Origin: Gudongella oleilytica
Lineage (GTDB): Bacteria > Bacillota > Clostridia > Tissierellales > Tissierellaceae
Direction: 5' to 3'
NCBI RefSeq assembly: GCF_004101785.1
Contig: NZ_CP035130.1
Span: forward strand, 248,001-312,000
Length of the DNA: 64,000 nt
In this document: piece after piece, positions 42,713-53,081 of the stretch
Layout: each line of letters opens with the position of its first letter
How positions within the stretch are numbered: position 1 is the stretch's first letter
Translations under genes and position numbers: made by a program
The notes under the pieces: generated by a model
Told to the model about the DNA's origin: nothing
Databases searched by the model: none
The model's input: only the letters and a program-made list of their open reading frames with translations

Positions 42713-42994
42713 GTGTACTGGGTATACATTCTAACTAATAAATTCAACAATGTCCTTTACATAGGCGTTACAAATGACTTGCAAAGAAGAGTCTTTGAAC
42801 ATAAGAATAAGCTCGTTGAAGGGTTTACTCAAAAATACAACGTCGATAAGCTAGTTTATTATGAATCCACAGAAGATGTAGAATCAGCGATACTTAGAGA
42901 AAAGCAGCTGAAGAACTGGAGAAAGGAAAAAAAGCTAGTGCTGATTGAGCGTATGAATCCAAAGTGGTTTGATTTGTCGGAGGATATTTATTGA
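42713..42994 (+). CDS. GIY-YIG nuclease family protein
   Basis: A 93-residue stand-alone GIY-YIG domain: VYWVYILTNK..NNVLYIGVTNDLQRRVFEH, with the catalytic Arg in LQRRV, KLVYYE, and the closing glutamate/asparagine region REKQLKNWRKEKK..LIERMNPKW. GTG 42713 is six bases from aaggagag. The longer frame from 42617 only translates repeat DNA. It lies between inverted copies of a 29-base repeat and splits nurA from herA. Its stop codon is inside the right repeat. Confidence 0.85.
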   Translation: MYWVYILTNKFNNVLYIGVTNDLQRRVFEHKNKLVEGFTQKYNVDKLVYYESTEDVESAILREKQLKNWRKEKKLVLIERMNPKWFDLSEDIY

Positions 42995-43212
42995 GATCCC
43001 TCGACTGCGCTCGGGATGACAATTTTTCTGTCATTCCGACCCTCACTTCCCTGTCATTCCGACCGAAGTGGAGGAATCTTAATTTGCTAACGCTTACCGC
43101 CTATCGCTTAACGCTTACCGCTTGTAACCGTGAATTGTGCACTGTGAATTGTGAATTTAATTGTCAATCGTCAATTGTCAATTATCCAATTGAATTAGGG
43201 GAGGTCCAACCA
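42993..43212. repeat. Repeat cluster right of the GIY-YIG gene
   Basis: Hairpin element at 42993-43021, an opposite-orientation copy TGTCATTCCGACCGAAGTGG.. at 43052-43080, degenerate GCTTACCGC units (43087-43122), AATTGTGAATTGTG units (43130-43160) and CAATCGTCAATTGTC units (43163-43185). No gene is present. Confidence 0.8.
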
Positions 43213-45069
43213 TTGAAAGTCGTAGGAATAACAACCCAGCAGGAATTTTATATTGGCTCAAAGGAGCGAAACTTCAGGATCAACGAGTTTCTAATAATCC
43301 AGGACCCCTTCCAGGGCGATCTTATGGGAGAGGTCGTAGAGGCCAGAACCTTCAACAGATATATTCCCTTGAACATCTACGGGGATTTTGTGGATGCCGC
43401 CGTCCTCGAAAGCCTGAAGGCCCTCGGCTACGACGTGGATGAGGATACGATCTACATTGCAAAGGTAAGACTTCTGAATGAAGCCCTCTACCCCGTGCAA
43501 ACAGGATCTGATGCCCGCATCCCAAGGTTTGAGGAGGTTCGGGAGCTTATGCTTAAGACCCCGCCAGAAAAAGGCCTTGTCGTGGGCGTCATAAGAAACA
43601 CTGACGATGTAGCTGTAGATATGGACGAGGAATTCTGCGATCTGATGTATACCTTTGAGGAAAAAGGACTCCAGTCACAAAGAGAGCTTCCATTCATAAT
43701 GGATATCAGGTCAATGCACCACTACCCCCACATAGGAGTATTCGGCGGCTCAGGCTCAGGCAAATCCTTCGGACTGAGGGTGCTTCTTGAGGAGATAATG
43801 CTTAAGGGCATACCGACCCTCGTCCTCGATCCTCACTACGAGATGGACTTTTCTGAGCTCCCTGGCTATTTCACAGAAAGGCACCTTGACTTTGAGGAGT
43901 CCTTCCGATGTTATCAGGTCGGGACCCATACAGGTGTAAAGTTCGAGGACCTTACTGCCGGCGACCTTAAGAATCTACTGGATGCAGCAAGTACCTTGAC
44001 TGATGCGATGAACAACGTAGTCGATGTCCTCTTCGGCCGCAGAGAATCCTACACCAGCTTTTCCCAGAAGCTGCAAATGCTCTCAGAGGCTCAGGAGGAG
44101 GGCTCTCTTGAAAAGCTTGAAGCAAGGATCAGGGACACCGATGGTGAGGAGAGGAAGGCGTGGACTGAACGAAGAAATCTGTTCAACACCTATGACAAGT
44201 CTTGTCCTTATTCCTCGGTTCGGGGAGTGCTCTGGAGGCTTCGAAGGCTCCATAACGAGGGCATATTCTCAAAGGACAGCCGGGCAATAGAGGAGGGCCT
44301 CCAGGACGGAAAGCTGGTCGTGATCCAGGGAAGCACAAGGATACTTCAGGTATACGGGACATATTTACTGAACAATCTTTATCACAAAAGAAGAGACTAC
44401 AAGGACGCATTGTATAAAAAGCTGCCCACAGACTTTTTCCCTCCATTTATACTTGTGACCGACGAGGCCCACAACTTCGCACCCAAGGGCTATGAGTCCC
44501 CTTCGAAATCTATAATCAAGGAAATCGCACAGGAAGGAAGAAAGTATGGGGTTTTTCTGGTGCTTGCGACCCAAAGGCCGACACTTCTGGATGAGACAGT
44601 CACAGCACAGCTTAATACCAAGCTTATATTCAGAACAGTAAGAGCCTCGGATATAGACACGATAAGGGAGGAAACAGACCTTACACCGGAGGAGGCCAAG
44701 AGGCTGCCATATCTTAGGACCGGAGACGTGTTCATTTCATCCGCGATGCTTGGAAGGACTACCTTTGCAAGGATAAGGGCAGCCTACAGCGCCAGTCCTC
44801 ATACATTGAACCCGTTTGATGAGCTGCTTCAGAGGACCAGGGAGGATGACGACAAATATCTTGATATGATTATCAATAAGCTCCCAATAAGTGAGACAGA
44901 CATGCTTCATGTTATCATGGAGCTGGAAAGGGAAACCGGGATTACGATGACCCGTGACAGGCTGGAAGAAAAGTTGAAGCTTCTGGCAAAAAAGAACTAT
45001 ATCCGAAAAGAAGAGACATTTTTGGGGTATAGATATATAAAATCAGAGAAAACCTCAGATGAGCTGTAA
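43213..45069 (+). CDS. herA: HerA-type DNA translocase/helicase
   Basis: A 618-residue hexameric FtsK/HerA ATPase. N-terminal HAS-barrel (VVGITTQQEFYIGS..EFLIIQDP), Walker A FGGSGSGKSFG (about residue 179), Walker B FILVTDEAHNFAP, ATQRP sensor, and a winged-helix-like C-terminus (LERETGITMTRDRLEEKLKLL). TTG 43213 follows ggggaggtcc. The frame runs open upstream through repeat DNA to 42991 but that part is not protein-like. It should act with NurA. Confidence 0.9.
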   Translation: MKVVGITTQQEFYIGSKERNFRINEFLIIQDPFQGDLMGEVVEARTFNRYIPLNIYGDFVDAAVLESLKALGYDVDEDTIYIAKVRLLNEALYPVQTGSDARIPRFEEVRELMLKTPPEKGLVVGVIRNTDDVAVDMDEEFCDLMYTFEEKGLQSQRELPFIMDIRSMHHYPHIGVFGGSGSGKSFGLRVLLEEIMLKGIPTLVLDPHYEMDFSELPGYFTERHLDFEESFRCYQVGTHTGVKFEDLTAGDLKNLLDAASTLTDAMNNVVDVLFGRRESYTSFSQKLQMLSEAQEEGSLEKLEARIRDTDGEERKAWTERRNLFNTYDKSCPYSSVRGVLWRLRRLHNEGIFSKDSRAIEEGLQDGKLVVIQGSTRILQVYGTYLLNNLYHKRRDYKDALYKKLPTDFFPPFILVTDEAHNFAPKGYESPSKSIIKEIAQEGRKYGVFLVLATQRPTLLDETVTAQLNTKLIFRTVRASDIDTIREETDLTPEEAKRLPYLRTGDVFISSAMLGRTTFARIRAAYSASPHTLNPFDELLQRTREDDDKYLDMIINKLPISETDMLHVIMELERETGITMTRDRLEEKLKLLAKKNYIRKEETFLGYRYIKSEKTSDEL

Positions 45070-45095
45070 TGCTGAAGGTTTTATCCGGATATCCG

Positions 45096-45119
45096 AAAGG
45101 CGGTAGATCTACCGCCTTT
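45096..45119. terminator. Palindrome after herA
   Basis: AAAGGCGGTAGA joined to TCTACCGCCTTT, a perfect 24-base palindrome. Only TTTG follows, so terminator activity would be weak. Confidence 0.5.
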
Positions 45120-45174
45120 GTTGCAATAATTGTGATTGACCGATGTACCACAGATCAGAAGGGAGGCAGGAGTC

Positions 45175-47106
45175 TTGGCGGAAAATGAGTATTTCTACAT
45201 AGAGGAAGGAGAAATGGATGCGTACCTGTTCCATGAGGGCACCTTTTACAGAGCCTATGAATTCATGGGAGCTCATCCATATAAAAAGGGAAGAAAAAAA
45301 GGACACCGTTTCACAGTTTGGGCTCCCAGGGCGAGAGAGGTATTTCTTGTGGGCGATTTTAACCAGTGGGACAGCGTCAGCCTGCCCATGAAAAGGATAG
45401 GCACAAGCGGTCTGTGGCAGATAATAATAACGACAGCCGAAGAGTACGACAAGTATAAGTACAGAATAATCGCAGAGGACGGAGAGGTCCGCATGAAGGC
45501 AGACCCCTTCGGTTTTCACATGGATACAAGGCCTCTCACTGACTCGAAGATATTTGACATAAAAGGTTACCAATGGAACGACAGGGAATGGATGAAAAAG
45601 AGAGGCAAAAAGCTCTACACGAGACCTATTTCGATATATGAGGTAAATCTGCTTTCCTGGAGGCAGAAAGAAGGAAATATCCAGTTTTCATATATTGAGC
45701 TTGCAAGGGAGCTTGTTAAATATGTTAAAAAAATGGGTTTCACCCATATAGAATTCATGCCGCTTTCTGAACACCCGCTCGATGCCTCCTGGGGCTATCA
45801 GATAACCGGTTATTACGCACCCACCAGCCGTTTCGGGACTCCCAAAGACCTTATGTTTTTAATAGACCAGTGCCACCAGAACGACATTGGCGTTATCATG
45901 GACTGGGTACCTGCTCACTTTTGCAAGGACGACTATGGTCTTGCAAGGTTCGACGGAACATACCTTTTCGAGTCCCTGGACAAAGCCAAAGCCGAAAACG
46001 AGCAATGGGGGACTCTCAACTTCGACTATACCAAGCCTGAGGTCTTTTCATTCCTTATTTCGAACGCAATGTACTGGCACGACTACTACCACATTGACGG
46101 CCTGAGGATGGATGCCGTTGCATATATGCTTTACCTGGATTTTGGAGGAAAAGATATAAGGAACAGCTTCGGAGGAAGAGAGAACCTTGAGGCCATCGAG
46201 TTTATAAAACGACTGAACTCCGTCGTTTTCAAGCATTACCCGGATACCATGATGATCGCGGAGGAGTCCACAGCCTGGCCGAAGGTCAGCCACCCCGTAG
46301 ACGAGGGCGGACTGGGCTTCAATTTCAAGTGGAATATGGGCTGGATGAACGACATCCTGAAATACATGGCGCTCGATCCAATCTACAGAAAGGATCACCA
46401 TGGAGCGCTTACCTTTTCTATGATGTATGCATTCTCCGAGAATTTCATACTCCCCTTCAGCCACGACGAGGTGGTCCACGGCAAAAAGTCCATGGTGGAA
46501 AAAATGCCGGGCAGCTACGAGCAAAAGTTTGCGAATCTCAGGCTGCTATACCAGTATATGTTTGCACATCCAGGGAAAAAGCTTCTGTTCATGGGAAATG
46601 AGATCGCCCAGTTCCTTGAGTGGAGAGAGTATGAATCAATTGAATGGCAGCTACTGGATCTGGAGCCACATAAGCTGATGCAGAAGTTCGTATCTGATCT
46701 GAATGGGCTTTATAGGGATGAGACAACACTATATGAGCTGGATACTACCTACGACGGATTTCAGTGGATCGACCATTCCAACTCTCAGGAGAGCATAATA
46801 TCCTTCGAGAGACTGGACAAAGCCGGAGAAAGGCTTATATGCATATTTAATTTCACACCGGTTCCAAGACCGGCTTATCCAATAGGGGTTTTGGAGGAAG
46901 GGACATACAGAACCGTACTTACCAGCGACCACAAGAGGTATGGCGGTTCCACGGAGCGGGTAAAGAGATATAAGGCAAAACCCGAGTCCTTCCACGGCAG
47001 AGACCTTAGCATAAGGATCGACCTGCCGCCATTGGCTGCAATATATCTTAAGCTTGACAGGAAGCCTCAAAACGAACACAAGACAGGGGGGAACAATTAT
47101 GATTGA
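45175..47106 (+). CDS. glgB: 1,4-alpha-glucan branching enzyme
   Basis: A 643-residue GH13 enzyme that makes alpha-1,6 branches in glycogen. A CBM48 domain ([23 protein letters not shown]) precedes the barrel: [20 protein letters not shown] (nucleophile Asp), [10 protein letters not shown] (acid Glu), [12 protein letters not shown] (Asp). TTG 45175 follows agaagggaggcagg. First gene of the glycogen operon; overlaps glgC by 8 bases. Confidence 0.95.
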   Translation: MAENEYFYIEEGEMDAYLFHEGTFYRAYEFMGAHPYKKGRKKGHRFTVWAPRAREVFLVGDFNQWDSVSLPMKRIGTSGLWQIIITTAEEYDKYKYRIIAEDGEVRMKADPFGFHMDTRPLTDSKIFDIKGYQWNDREWMKKRGKKLYTRPISIYEVNLLSWRQKEGNIQFSYIELARELVKYVKKMGFTHIEFMPLSEHPLDASWGYQITGYYAPTSRFGTPKDLMFLIDQCHQNDIGVIMDWVPAHFCKDDYGLARFDGTYLFESLDKAKAENEQWGTLNFDYTKPEVFSFLISNAMYWHDYYHIDGLRMDAVAYMLYLDFGGKDIRNSFGGRENLEAIEFIKRLNSVVFKHYPDTMMIAEESTAWPKVSHPVDEGGLGFNFKWNMGWMNDILKYMALDPIYRKDHHGALTFSMMYAFSENFILPFSHDEVVHGKKSMVEKMPGSYEQKFANLRLLYQYMFAHPGKKLLFMGNEIAQFLEWREYESIEWQLLDLEPHKLMQKFVSDLNGLYRDETTLYELDTTYDGFQWIDHSNSQESIISFERLDKAGERLICIFNFTPVPRPAYPIGVLEEGTYRTVLTSDHKRYGGSTERVKRYKAKPESFHGRDLSIRIDLPPLAAIYLKLDRKPQNEHKTGGNNYD

Positions 47107-48235
47107 GAACAAGGTTGTGGCAATGCTGCTTGCAGGCGGACAGGGTTCAAGGTTGAAAGCCCTCACAAGGAAAATAGCCAAACCGGCGGTCCCTTTTGGA
47201 GGGAAATACAGGATAATAGACTTCGCTCTCAGCAATGCAGCCAACTCAGGGATCGACAATATAGGTATCCTGACCCAGTATAAGCCATATTTGCTGAATT
47301 CACACATAGGAATAGGATCATCCTGGGACTATGACAGAAATGTCGGAGGCTTAAGGGTATTGCCTCCATTTACCTCGGAGGATGGGGGAAGGTGGTACAC
47401 AGGAACGGCCAATGCTGTATTTGAGAACATCGATTATATCGACGAGCAGGACCCGGAATATGTACTGATCCTTTCAGGAGACCATGTATACAAGATGAAT
47501 TACAATGATCTTCTGGAGGAGCACCAGGCAAAGAGTGCGGATGTCACGATAGCTGTAATGGAGGTACCATGGGATGAGGCACCCAGATTCGGGATCATAA
47601 ATGTGGATTCTGATGGAAGGATCGTCGAGTTCGAGGAGAAACCTGAAAATCCCAAAAACAACCTGGCTTCAATGGGGATCTACATGTTTAACTGGAAGGT
47701 ACTTAGAGACTATCTCATAAAAGATGATGCAGATCCAGGCTCCGACAACGACTTTGGGAAGAATGTACTCCCGCTTATGCTTTCCGAAGGGAGGAAGATG
47801 TACACCTGGGTGTTCGATGGATACTGGAAGGATGTTGGGACCGTAAGAAGCTATTGGGAGGCCAATATGGACCTTTTGGATCCACTGAATACCCTGAACC
47901 TCTACGACAAGGACTGGAGAATATATACCAGGTCCAAAAATCTGCCGCCCCAGTATATAGCCAGAGGAGCGATCGTGAAGAATTCACTTGTGAACGAAGG
48001 CTGCTATGTGAAGGGTGAAGTGGTAAGAAGCATTCTTTTCAGCGATGTCATCGTTGAGGAGGGTGCTATGATAGAGGACTCTGTGGTTCTTTCAGATTGC
48101 GTCATCAAGGCAGGAGCCAAAGTATCAAAGGCAGTGATCCTTGAGGGAGTTACTGTTGAAGCAGGCCAGGTGATCGGCCAGGGTGACGAAGACTGCATCT
48201 ACATGGTTTCGGATAGAAATATATCCAAGGAATAG
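47099..48235 (+). CDS. glgC: Glucose-1-phosphate adenylyltransferase, catalytic subunit
   Basis: A 378-residue enzyme that makes ADP-glucose. [29 protein letters not shown] is the nucleotide site, [14 protein letters not shown] holds the metal aspartate, and a C-terminal left-handed beta-helix ([20 protein letters not shown]) is clear. The ATG at 47099 follows caggggggaac. Paired with GlgD as in bacilli and clostridia. Confidence 0.95.
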   Translation: MIENKVVAMLLAGGQGSRLKALTRKIAKPAVPFGGKYRIIDFALSNAANSGIDNIGILTQYKPYLLNSHIGIGSSWDYDRNVGGLRVLPPFTSEDGGRWYTGTANAVFENIDYIDEQDPEYVLILSGDHVYKMNYNDLLEEHQAKSADVTIAVMEVPWDEAPRFGIINVDSDGRIVEFEEKPENPKNNLASMGIYMFNWKVLRDYLIKDDADPGSDNDFGKNVLPLMLSEGRKMYTWVFDGYWKDVGTVRSYWEANMDLLDPLNTLNLYDKDWRIYTRSKNLPPQYIARGAIVKNSLVNEGCYVKGEVVRSILFSDVIVEEGAMIEDSVVLSDCVIKAGAKVSKAVILEGVTVEAGQVIGQGDEDCIYMVSDRNISKE

Positions 48236-48247
48236 GAGGGGGAGAGA

Positions 48248-49372
48248 ATGGAGAAGTGCATCGGAATAATCAGCGGCGCAAATATTGAGAACAACTTTGG
48301 TACACTGTGCATCCACAGGCCGGTATATATGCTCCCCTTTGGAGGACGTTACAGACTAATAGATTTTGCTGTCTCAAACATGGTAAACCACGGCATAAAG
48401 ACGATTGCAGTCTACACAGGTGAAAAGATAAGATCCACAATGGACCACCTGGGCGACGGAAAGCCCTGGGATCTTAACAGAAGGTTCAGCGGTCTCATGC
48501 TGTTTCCCCCCATAACCCATGACTTTACCCTGAACAGGTTTGGGGATGTGCCGCAATTCTACTCAACAATGGACTTTTACCGGCAAGCCCGGGAGAAATA
48601 TATACTACTTGTGCACCCGAATATTTTGGCTAAGGTCGACCTCACCTCCGCATTCAAGTACTTCAGGGAGACAGATGCTGATATAACCCTGTTCTATAAA
48701 AAACAGCAGGATCCGTGGGGGCAGTACATCAATTCGGATAAAATATCGATAAATGATGACGGGTCATTGGATAATATAGGGATAAATCTGGGGACAGAGG
48801 AAACCTTCAACATGTTCCTTAAGACAGGATTTATGAAGAAGGAGGTATTTATGAAGCTTGTCATGGAATCAATAGAGAAGGGCAATGCCGACTATCTCCT
48901 TGATGCGGTGATCAAGGGCAAGGACAAGCTAAATATAAATACCTTTGAGTTCAGGGGACACGTTGAAAACATAAGAAACCTCAAGAGCTTTTACGATGCT
49001 AACCTCAACTTGCTGAAGAAGAATGTTGCGCATGAGCTGTTCTACGAAAGGGGAACCGTATTTACCAAGACCAAGGATGAACCATCCACCCTATATACCG
49101 AGACCTCCGATGTTCAGAATTCACTGGTGGCAAATGGCTGTATAATCGAAGGGCAAGTAGAAAACTCCATAATTTTCAGAGGTGTCAAAATAGGCAAGGG
49201 AGCAGTCGTTAAAAACTCCGTGGTCATGCAGAAGGCCGAGATAGGAGAAAACGCACTTGTGGTCAACTCGATACTGGACAAGGACGCAATAATAGGAGAG
49301 GAAATACGTATCGCGGGAAGCTCTCTGATGCCCTATGTGGTCCAGAAGAAGCAGATACTGAGAAAGGACTGA
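48248..49372 (+). CDS. glgD: Glucose-1-phosphate adenylyltransferase subunit GlgD
   Basis: A 374-residue GlgC paralogue. The opening is CIGIISGANIENNFGTLCIHRPVYMLPFGG, without the GGQGSRL loop, and HPNILAKVDL replaces the SGDH motif. Both changes remove catalytic elements, as is usual for GlgD, which stabilises and modulates GlgC. The beta-helix C-terminus is kept. 12 bases after glgC. Confidence 0.93.
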   Translation: MEKCIGIISGANIENNFGTLCIHRPVYMLPFGGRYRLIDFAVSNMVNHGIKTIAVYTGEKIRSTMDHLGDGKPWDLNRRFSGLMLFPPITHDFTLNRFGDVPQFYSTMDFYRQAREKYILLVHPNILAKVDLTSAFKYFRETDADITLFYKKQQDPWGQYINSDKISINDDGSLDNIGINLGTEETFNMFLKTGFMKKEVFMKLVMESIEKGNADYLLDAVIKGKDKLNINTFEFRGHVENIRNLKSFYDANLNLLKKNVAHELFYERGTVFTKTKDEPSTLYTETSDVQNSLVANGCIIEGQVENSIIFRGVKIGKGAVVKNSVVMQKAEIGENALVVNSILDKDAIIGEEIRIAGSSLMPYVVQKKQILRKD

Positions 49373-49378
49373 TGAGGC

Positions 49379-50812
49379 ATGAGGATCCTTTACGCAGCCT
49401 CTGAGGTTGCCCCATATATAAAGACGGGAGGGCTGGCTGACGTTGCCGGCTCCCTTCCAAAAGCCATTGCAAAGGAGGGCCATGATGTTTTTGTGGTACT
49501 TCCCCTTTATTCGAGGATCAGCAGCACCTATAGAGACAGGATGAAGCAGGAGGCCTTTTTCTTCGTCGACCTGGATTGGAGGCACCAATACGCTGGAATA
49601 TTTTCCATAGAAGAGGATGGAATAAAGACATTCTTTATCGACAATGAATTTTACTTCCACAGAGATACCATATACGGACAGGGAGACGACGGAGAACGCT
49701 TCTTGTTTTTTTCGAGAGCAATTGCACAAATGATAAAGGCACTTGACCTTAAGGTCGATATAGTCCATGCCAACGACTGGCACACGGGACTTTTGCCTCT
49801 TTACATCAAGGATTACTCAAGGGGAGATGAAGCTTACTCGAGGATCAAAACCGTATTTACTATCCATAACCTGAAGTATCAGGGCGTATTTCCTCCCTCG
49901 ATCCTTCAACTGGCGGGGCTATCCAATGAATATTTCCACGAGGACGGCTTGAAGTTCTACGATGCGGCCAACTTCATGAAGGCGGGGATCGTATACTGCG
50001 ATTCTCTGACAACAGTTTCCGAATCATATGCTGAGGAGATAAGATATGAGTTCTACGGAGAGAATCTCCAGGGGGTCATAAGAAAGAACGATTGGAAGCT
50101 TAAGGGGATAGTTAACGGTATAGACTACGATGTATATGATCCTGAAAAAGATCCGAAGCTTCCTTACCACTATTCAAAGGACGATCTAAGGGGAAAAGCT
50201 CTTAACAAAGAGGCACTACAGAGACTGTTTGATCTGCCGGAGAATAAGAATGTACCTGTAATAGGCATGGTAACAAGACTTGTAGCGACGAAGGGTCTTG
50301 ACCTTGTAAGATATATCCTGGATGAGCTGCTTCAGGAGGAGGTCCAGGTAGTGGTGCTTGGAACCGGCGAAGAAGAGTATGAGGATATGTTCAGGCATTT
50401 CCAATGGAGATATCCTGACAGGCTTTCTGCTCACATATATTTCAACGAAGGAGAATCACACCTTGTATATGCAGGATCCGATATATTCATGATGCCATCT
50501 CTTGCTGAACCCTGCGGGATATCACAGCTTATTGCCATGAGGTATGGCACTCTGCCTGTAGTCAGGGAGACAGGAGGACTGAAGGATACCGTTAAGCCAT
50601 ATAACAGGTACACCGGCGAAGGTACAGGATTTTCCTTTGCCAACTACAATGCACATGAGCTTCTTTATTCATTGAAAGAGGCAATCGGCGTTTATGACGA
50701 TGAAGATACATGGAAGAGCCTTGTTGTACAGGCGATGACCGAAAAGACAGACTGGGCAGTGTCCTCTGAAAAATATATAAAGCTTTATGAGGAGCTGCTA
50801 CTACAGAGGTGA
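49379..50812 (+). CDS. glgA: Glycogen synthase (ADP-glucose)
   Basis: A 477-residue GT5 glycosyltransferase. KTGGLADVAGSLPKAI for ADP-glucose binding, VHANDWHTGLLP, the inter-domain linker, VIGMVTRLVATKGLDL, and the EPCGISQLIAMRYGTLPVVRETGGL nucleotide-sugar region. It extends alpha-1,4 chains. The start lies 6 bases after glgD. Confidence 0.95.
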   Translation: MRILYAASEVAPYIKTGGLADVAGSLPKAIAKEGHDVFVVLPLYSRISSTYRDRMKQEAFFFVDLDWRHQYAGIFSIEEDGIKTFFIDNEFYFHRDTIYGQGDDGERFLFFSRAIAQMIKALDLKVDIVHANDWHTGLLPLYIKDYSRGDEAYSRIKTVFTIHNLKYQGVFPPSILQLAGLSNEYFHEDGLKFYDAANFMKAGIVYCDSLTTVSESYAEEIRYEFYGENLQGVIRKNDWKLKGIVNGIDYDVYDPEKDPKLPYHYSKDDLRGKALNKEALQRLFDLPENKNVPVIGMVTRLVATKGLDLVRYILDELLQEEVQVVVLGTGEEEYEDMFRHFQWRYPDRLSAHIYFNEGESHLVYAGSDIFMMPSLAEPCGISQLIAMRYGTLPVVRETGGLKDTVKPYNRYTGEGTGFSFANYNAHELLYSLKEAIGVYDDEDTWKSLVVQAMTEKTDWAVSSEKYIKLYEELLLQR

Positions 50813-50816
50813 TAGC

Positions 50817-53069
50817 ATGACAGGAAACACAAAGACTATCGGTGAGAGGCTTCAGGAGATACTTTTCCAGCATGGAGCAGTCACAATCGAGGAAGCAGCA
50901 TCAGGCGAGCTTTACCGGGCTCTGTCCTACTACGTGAGAGAAACCCTCGGCAAGCAGATTTGGCAGACCGACAGAGAGATGGGAAGACATAGGATAATCG
51001 TCTATCTTTCCATGGAGCACCTGCCGGGACTTATGCTGCAGAAAAATCTTGATTACCTTGGGATATATGATGAAATAGATAAAACGCTGAAGGAGTATGG
51101 CAGGGAGCTTGAGGAGCTTTTAGCGGAGGACAGGGAGCTTGGCTTGGGTTCAAACGACATGGGTCTTCTTGCCAACGGACTTATGGATACCTTTGCCAGC
51201 TGCGGATACAGTGCGATCGGTTACGGCCTTCTCTATCGGGAGGGCTATTTTCGTCAGGGATTAAAGGATGGCGAGCAGACTGAGGAACCGGACAACTGGT
51301 GGAGCAGGGGAAAAAACTGGCTTTATAAAAGCACTGTAGCCCTGAAAACAACCATGGGCGGTTCTGTCGATATCTCCAAGGAAGGCGAAGACCTTATCTT
51401 CACCCAAAAAGGAGGAGAAGAGCATAACATAAGATATTACGATCTTCCATATACAGGCTGGGGAAATGACCGGACCTTAAGACTCAGGCTTATGGATAAT
51501 GAGCTTCTGACCAAAAGGCTTATTCCTTCAAACTCTTTACCGGAGAAGAACAGGCAGAGGTTCAAGCAGGAGTACCTTCTCATCAGCGGAGCAATGCAGG
51601 ATATAGTGCGAGAGCATCTTGAAAAAGGGAATCCCATAGACCTTCTGGATGAACACTACCTGTTCCTTATGATGGACAGCCATCTCCTCCTTGCGATACC
51701 TGAGCTGTTGAGGATACTACTTGACGATGTGAAGCTTTCATGGGATGAGGCCTGGGACATAACAAGCAGGGCATTCTATTACACGCCGATATCTTCAATA
51801 GAGGAAGCCATGAATAAGCTTGAAGGCGCAATGACCCGGGAGCTTCTTCCAAGGCTGTGGCTTATCCTGGAAGAGATCCATCACCGCTATCTGGCAAAGC
51901 TTTCAGATGCAGCCCCGCTTAAGGAGGAGGGCAGAAAAGCCTCAGGGATACTCTGGGACAATGAGGTAAGACTGATAAATATTGCAAAGGCTGGTGCCTA
52001 TCAGGGACCGCCTCTGGGGCACCCGTTGGCGATCTCCCACAGGAGGTGGCTGCTTTCAGCTAATCCCAAATTGAGGGATCTTTTGCTGGAAAGTCTTGGA
52101 GAAGGGTTTATATCTGATCCGTGGGAGCTAAAAAAACTGGATGAGTTAAAGGGGGATGCTCCATTTCTGGACTCTCTTGAGAGAATAAAAACAGACAACA
52201 AAAATACGCTGGCAAAGGCCATATTTGATACCAAAGGGATACTTCTGGATCCCTATGCACTTTTCGACGGTCACATACGTGATATAAACGATGACAACAG
52301 ACAGCTTCTCCAGGTGCTGTGGGTGATCGACCAGTATCTTGGGCTTAAGGATGAACCAAATCTGGATGTCGTCCCCAGGGTGATATTCATAGGCGGCAGG
52401 GCAGCCAGCCACGATATGACCTCTAAGCTTCTGATCAGGCTGATAAACCAGCTGGCAGACAAGATAAACAGGGATATCACGATCAAGGACAAGCTGAAGC
52501 TCCTTTTTATCGAGGATCTTTCCCAAAGGAGGGGCGAGCTTCTGATCCCTGCAATTGAGCTGGTTCAATCACTTACTGTTCCCTCAAAGGGAGGCCTTCA
52601 CATCGGAGGGCTTACCTCAATGGTGAACGGAGCCATAGCCATGGGAAGCAGAGATGATACCAATAATCTGATCAAAAGCTACTCAGGGAAGGAATGCATA
52701 AAGCTCTTTGGATCCACTAAGGAAGAAGCACAGCTTCACTACGAAATAAGGGATACCAAGCTTCAGGAGCAGTACTACAGGAACAAGGAGCTGAAAAGAG
52801 CCTGTGAAGCACTCCTGGGAAGGGAGAACCTTGTCGACGGCAACCTTTACAGGATCCTTAACGAAGGGCTTATCAAATACAACGATCACAGTCTGGTGCT
52901 CAAAGATTATGCTGAGTATGCAAGGGGAATGGATGAGGTATCCGGCTGGTATCTTGACAGATACGGCTGGAGCAGAAGGATGCTGAAGAGCATTGCTCTA
53001 TTGGCCGATTTTTCATCTGATTCCGTTGTCGGGATATATGCTAAGAAAATGTGGCAGGAGCTATCCTAG
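50817..53069 (+). CDS. Glycogen phosphorylase homologue lacking catalytic residues
   Basis: A 750-residue GT35 (glycogen/maltodextrin phosphorylase) homologue across its whole length. Compared by eye with rabbit muscle phosphorylase, the block from IPA to LNGA is gapless over 30 residues, and the PLP lysine (Lys680) is Thr600 (GGLTSMVNGA), while Glu672 is Gly. In the KRIHEYKRQ block (here RDINDDNRQ) Arg569 becomes Asp and Lys574 becomes Asn. His377 (YTNH) becomes Ile325 (YTPI). The segment between the INIA strand and HRRWLLSANPKL is shortened by about 25 residues, and GNGGLGRLA is GSNDMGLLA. Phosphorolysis therefore seems impossible. ATG 50817 behind agaggtgatagc. It lies between glgA and pulA with tight spacing and no frameshift, so it is being kept. 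A structural, glycogen-binding or regulatory role is inferred. Confidence 0.85.
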   Translation: MTGNTKTIGERLQEILFQHGAVTIEEAASGELYRALSYYVRETLGKQIWQTDREMGRHRIIVYLSMEHLPGLMLQKNLDYLGIYDEIDKTLKEYGRELEELLAEDRELGLGSNDMGLLANGLMDTFASCGYSAIGYGLLYREGYFRQGLKDGEQTEEPDNWWSRGKNWLYKSTVALKTTMGGSVDISKEGEDLIFTQKGGEEHNIRYYDLPYTGWGNDRTLRLRLMDNELLTKRLIPSNSLPEKNRQRFKQEYLLISGAMQDIVREHLEKGNPIDLLDEHYLFLMMDSHLLLAIPELLRILLDDVKLSWDEAWDITSRAFYYTPISSIEEAMNKLEGAMTRELLPRLWLILEEIHHRYLAKLSDAAPLKEEGRKASGILWDNEVRLINIAKAGAYQGPPLGHPLAISHRRWLLSANPKLRDLLLESLGEGFISDPWELKKLDELKGDAPFLDSLERIKTDNKNTLAKAIFDTKGILLDPYALFDGHIRDINDDNRQLLQVLWVIDQYLGLKDEPNLDVVPRVIFIGGRAASHDMTSKLLIRLINQLADKINRDITIKDKLKLLFIEDLSQRRGELLIPAIELVQSLTVPSKGGLHIGGLTSMVNGAIAMGSRDDTNNLIKSYSGKECIKLFGSTKEEAQLHYEIRDTKLQEQYYRNKELKRACEALLGRENLVDGNLYRILNEGLIKYNDHSLVLKDYAEYARGMDEVSGWYLDRYGWSRRMLKSIALLADFSSDSVVGIYAKKMWQELS

Positions 53070-53081
53070 GAGGTGGGGAAA

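Noticed and set aside
42991-43212. Longer HerA protein from ATG 42991
   Set aside because: The segment is repeat sequence; TTG 43213 follows ggggagg and begins the HAS barrel.
41544-45069. A phage-defence island built on nurA-herA
   Set aside because: No Sir2, restriction or other defence gene is next to it; the pair plus GIY-YIG and repeats is better explained as DNA-repair genes interrupted by a small mobile unit.
45887-46105. Frames inside glgB, herA and V-ATPase genes on either strand
   Set aside because: They are out-of-frame or antisense shadows of strongly conserved proteins and lack ribosome sites.
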